Shown here: positions 4,754-7,017 of the stretch, piece after piece
Numbering within the stretch: the stretch's first letter is position 1
Layout: every line of letters starts with the position of its first letter
Origin: Desulfobacteraceae bacterium
Lineage (GTDB): Bacteria; Desulfobacterota; Desulfobacteria; Desulfobacterales; Desulfobacteraceae
Assembly: GCA_023140455.1 (NCBI GenBank)
Contig: JAGLLQ010000144.1
Location: forward strand, 1-7,017
DNA: 7,017 nucleotides
Reading direction: 5' to 3'
Position numbers and translations under genes: made by a program
The notes under the pieces: model-generated
What the model saw: the letters and a program-made list of their open reading frames with translations, nothing else
Told to the model about the DNA's origin: nothing
Database searches by the model: none

Positions 4754-5782
4754 ATGGAAACTTTCCATATACAGGCCGCAACAGGGAACTCAAGTATATA
4801 TATTGATGAGCGGCTTTCAAATGTGGACAAATATCTCCCTGATTGTAAAATAATTATTATTACTGATGAGAATGTAAAAAAGCATTATTTAGATGTTTTA
4901 CCGGATTTCCCTGTAATTACAATTTCCATGGGAGAATCCATTAAAACACTTGCCACTGTAGAATCAATTTACAGTCAGCTTATCGGTTTAGATTGCGACA
5001 GACAGACTTTTATACTTGCCATTGGCGGGGGTATTGTCTGTGATATCGCAGGATTTGTTGCATCAACATTTCAAAGAGGTTTGAGATTTGGATTTATTTC
5101 AACATCTCTTTTAAGCCAGGTTGATGCAAGTGTAGGTGGGAAAAACGGTGTCAATTTTGATTCCTATAAAAATATGGTAGGTGTGTTTATGCAGCCTGAG
5201 TTTGTTATCTGTGATATCAAATTATTAAACACACTGCCAAAAGAAGAAGTTGCCAATGGATTTGCAGAGATTGTAAAGCATGCATTAATTGAAGACTCTT
5301 TAATGTTTGATTTTATTGAGAAGAATAAAATAAAGGCATTGAACCTTGACCCTCAAGTTATTAAGAGGCTCGTGACAGATTCCATAAGAATTAAGTCAAA
5401 TGTTGTTCAGAAAGATGAAAAAGAATCTGGTGAGAGGCGTAAATTGAATTTTGGACATACTATAGGGCATGCCATAGAAAAAATTGCCCAGCCAGGACAT
5501 GGTAATGCAGTAAGTCTTGGAATAGTTGCAGCAGCAGAATTCTCATGCCTGAAAGGCTATATCTCAAAACAGGATCAAAAGAGAATAACCCAATTGCTTT
5601 ATGATCTTAATCTTCCTGTTACACACAATTATGAAATCCGGGATATTGTTGATGCATTAAAGGCTGATAAAAAAAGAGACGGAGATTATATCTATTTTGT
5701 TTTTCTTTCAAAAATTGGTCAAAGCATTATTGAGAAAGTAAGTTTTACTGAGATCACTGACTTTCTTTTCTCACAATCCTGA
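4754..5782 (+). CDS. aroB: 3-dehydroquinate synthase
   Basis: AroB turns DAHP into 3-dehydroquinate, the second step of the shikimate pathway, using NAD and a divalent metal, usually Zn or Co, in the cytoplasm. The 342-residue chain shows the NAD-binding GGGIVCDIAGF (91-101), RG at 108-109, the substrate loop SLLSQVDASVGGKNGVN (118-134) and KN at 139-140. Metal ligands are all present: Glu172 in GFAEIVKHALIED, His235 in NFGHTIGHAIE and His249 in PGHGNAV. Length is slightly below E. coli AroB (362), within the family range. It follows aroF by 24 bp with its own site AGGGA (4743-4747), so both should share the attenuator-controlled transcript and act in sequence on the same carbon flow. Its last 29 bases overlap the convergent gene on the other strand; no terminator is visible between them. 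Confidence 0.97.
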   Translation: METFHIQAATGNSSIYIDERLSNVDKYLPDCKIIIITDENVKKHYLDVLPDFPVITISMGESIKTLATVESIYSQLIGLDCDRQTFILAIGGGIVCDIAGFVASTFQRGLRFGFISTSLLSQVDASVGGKNGVNFDSYKNMVGVFMQPEFVICDIKLLNTLPKEEVANGFAEIVKHALIEDSLMFDFIEKNKIKALNLDPQVIKRLVTDSIRIKSNVVQKDEKESGERRKLNFGHTIGHAIEKIAQPGHGNAVSLGIVAAAEFSCLKGYISKQDQKRITQLLYDLNLPVTHNYEIRDIVDALKADKKRDGDYIYFVFLSKIGQSIIEKVSFTEITDFLFSQS

Positions 5783-6785
5783 AGCCTATATAATCTGTTT
5801 TCATAAATTTAACAGCTCCTTTACGGTAAGCGCATCTGAGATTTTCTATGTTGTCTGCAAAACTCCCGCCGCGAATTGTATGGCTTGACCCACCTTTTTT
5901 GTTTACAGGATTTAAATTTGCATGACCTGAATATGCATTTTTATCATACACATCTAAACACCATTCTGCCACATTACCGCCCATATCAAATAATTTAATT
6001 TTGTTTGAAGGAAAGCTTCCCACAGGAGCAGTTGAGCCATTGTATTGATCAGTTAAGCAGTTGCCACAGTTTGCCATATTTCCTGTTAAATTTTCATCCC
6101 ATGGAAAGGCATTCTTTTTGCCAAGGTTTCTGCATGCATATTCCCATTGAGCTTCTGAGGGCAGGCTGAATTCATATCTATGGGTAGTGGTTTTTGTGTT
6201 TAATCTGGAAATAAATCTCATGGTGTCCTCCCATGAAACATTTTCAACAGGATGGTTACTATTATAAAACCTTGAAGGATTTGTCCCCATAATTTTCTCA
6301 TATTCATTTTGAGTGATTTCATATTGCCCTATCCAGAATCCGGTCAGGCAGACTTTATGGGATGGAGCTTCTTTTTTCTTGCAGCCCATTGAAAAGCAGC
6401 CGGAAGGAATCCAGATAAATTTCATACCTGTTACAGGCTCTGTCCATACAGGTTTACGTTTTTTTCTAAATGGTTTTCTATTGCCTGGATTATTGTTCGG
6501 ATTGTCTGGAATTTTCCATAATTCAAGGTTCTCCCATACTTCCTGCGCTTCTGCTGAGCCGTTTTCATAAGCCTTTTGTATCCAGAATTTTGCCGTTGAC
6601 GGGTCTTTTAATACACCTTCCCCGTAGTAATATGCCTCGCCAAGTTCAAGCTGGGCATCAACATTGCCCCTTGCAGCTTGTTTTTTAAGTGTGAGGACGT
6701 CTGGATAGTCTGAGCCTGTGCAAATTGGGACGGCCAAAGGATTTACAAGTAAAATTAGAAAAACGAGAATCAAGATTCTTTTCAT
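5754..6785 (-). CDS. Exported Sel1-repeat protein with SUMF1/FGE-like domain
   Basis: The 343-residue product begins with a Sec signal peptide (MKR, then hydrophobic to about residue 20). One Sel1-type repeat follows (about 37-73: AARGNVDAQLELGEAYYYGEGV and the next helix), then a Pro/Asn/Lys-rich linker (about 93-112) and a formylglycine-generating-enzyme/SUMF1 domain to the end. Domain landmarks are GMKFIWIPSGCFSMG (120-134), GFWIGQYEITQNEYEKIMG, NHPVENVSWEDT, SLPSEAQWEYACR, GNVAEWCLD, RGGSF and YIGFRIV. The two cysteines that do catalysis in true formylglycine-generating enzymes, located after GGSY, are absent (GGSFADNIENLRCAYR has one Cys in another place). It is thus probably a non-catalytic binding or structural member, and no sulfatase gene is nearby. 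The ribosome binding site AAAGGAAAG reads on the minus strand at 6791-6799. Confidence 0.85.
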   Translation of the reverse strand: MKRILILVFLILLVNPLAVPICTGSDYPDVLTLKKQAARGNVDAQLELGEAYYYGEGVLKDPSTAKFWIQKAYENGSAEAQEVWENLELWKIPDNPNNNPGNRKPFRKKRKPVWTEPVTGMKFIWIPSGCFSMGCKKKEAPSHKVCLTGFWIGQYEITQNEYEKIMGTNPSRFYNSNHPVENVSWEDTMRFISRLNTKTTTHRYEFSLPSEAQWEYACRNLGKKNAFPWDENLTGNMANCGNCLTDQYNGSTAPVGSFPSNKIKLFDMGGNVAEWCLDVYDKNAYSGHANLNPVNKKGGSSHTIRGGSFADNIENLRCAYRKGAVKFMKTDYIGFRIVRKESQ

Positions 6786-6817
6786 TTTAACTTTCCTTTT
6801 GTTGTTGAGTCCTATTC

Positions 6818-6846
6818 AGGATAAATGATTTTACTGAATCTGGCAA
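6818..6846 (-). promoter_or_regulatory. Candidate promoter of the SUMF1-domain gene
   Basis: On the minus strand, TTGCCA (6841-6846) and TATCCT (6818-6823) are separated by 17 bp, with five and four matches to the -35 and -10 consensus. Transcription would start near 6811, giving a leader of about 25 bases that contains the ribosome binding site. The prediction rests on sequence match only. Confidence 0.4.
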
Positions 6847-6870
6847 ACAATAATAATTTAAGCTCACCTC

Positions 6871-6915
6871 TTGACGCAGGGATGTTATTTTGTTACCTTA
6901 TTACCAAAATAACAT
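6871..6915 (+). promoter_or_regulatory. Inverted-repeat operator candidate at the promoter of the 3' transporter gene
   Basis: ATGTTATTTTG (6882-6892) and CAAAATAACAT (6905-6915) are perfect 11-bp inverted arms around a 12-bp spacer that holds a direct repeat of TTACC. A -35-like TTGACG stands at 6871-6876, so the repeat would cover the -10 region (TACCTT, 6894-6899, at 17 bp). No T-run follows on either strand, so it is not a terminator. A repressor site, or an RNA hairpin just before the GGAGG (6920-6924), are the likely readings. Confidence 0.45.
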
Positions 6916-6934
6916 TACCGGAGGAGAGAGTGCA

Positions 6935-7017
6935 TTGGAAAAAACGAATAAGAATTTAAACCTTTTATTGACAGGTCAGTTTGTGTCACAGGTTGGAGAT
7001 AAGTTTTATATGCTGGC
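6935..7017 (+). CDS. N-terminal fragment of a probable major facilitator superfamily transporter (runs off window)
   Basis: From a TTG at 6935 the frame reads LEKTNKNLNLLLTGQFVSQV then GDKFYMLA and continues past the window end. A short polar N terminus followed by NLLLTGQFVSQVGD is typical of the first helix of MFS drug- or siderophore-exporter-like proteins (EntS/MFS_3 type). Only 27 complete codons are visible, so the assignment is tentative. The start is chosen because GGAGGAGAG (6920-6928) stands at a suitable distance and there is no in-frame ATG or GTG before it; the GTG at 6930 is out of frame. The gene is divergent from the SUMF1-domain gene, with about 150 bp between them holding both promoters. 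Confidence 0.55.
   Translation, partial: MEKTNKNLNLLLTGQFVSQVGDKFYML

Noticed and set aside
6313..6688. Plus-strand open frames inside the SUMF1-domain gene
   Set aside because: The minus strand encodes a clear conserved domain here, so the plus-strand frames are overlaps without support.
1..7017. CRISPR array, tRNA or rRNA genes
   Set aside because: No regularly spaced repeats with unique spacers, and no cloverleaf or rRNA-like segment was seen on either strand by eye.

Overview
The window is AT-rich bacterial DNA. Two genes carry Sec or lipoprotein signals typical of a Gram-negative envelope. The stand-alone short MetF-type reductase, the DAHP synthase with an N-terminal ferredoxin-like domain and the integron-style cassettes together suggest an anaerobic deltaproteobacterium (Desulfobacterota, perhaps Desulfobacterales). 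That placement is inference; no marker gene here settles it.

Region 1 (1-1133) reads as the end of an integron gene-cassette array without an integrase in view. The 3' end of one attC-like site opens the window. It is followed by a complete cassette carrying a BrnT toxin / BrnA antitoxin pair (24-755), closed by a long attC-like site (588-761). The key evidence is that the inverse core at 588-594 is the exact complement of the core at the start of the same cassette (23-29). A second cassette with a small membrane protein starts at 756 and ends in a degenerate or truncated site near 1127.

Region 2 (1134-2569) is accessory DNA. It holds an exported transglutaminase-like protein, the C-terminal remnant of a YoeB/Txe-type toxin, and a small lipoprotein of unknown function.

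Region 3 (2570-5782) is metabolic: a MetF-family methylenetetrahydrofolate reductase, then an aroF-aroB pair for the first two steps of the shikimate pathway. The 333-bp gap before aroF is the most striking part of the window. It encodes a 42-residue leader peptide with a Tyr/Trp cluster (YYWWWRYYW, then Phe). This is followed by five RNA segments that can form two mutually exclusive folds, one of them ending in an intrinsic terminator. The arrangement is what a ribosome-mediated attenuator sensing aromatic aminoacyl-tRNA supply should look like. AroF also has a ferredoxin-like regulatory domain, so the pathway entry would be controlled both at transcription and by feedback on the enzyme.

Region 4 (5754-7017) holds a convergent exported protein with a Sel1 repeat and a SUMF1/FGE-like domain that appears to lack the catalytic cysteines. 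It overlaps the 3' end of aroB by 29 bp. A divergent gene, cut by the window end, looks like a major facilitator superfamily transporter and has a perfect 11-bp inverted repeat at its promoter.
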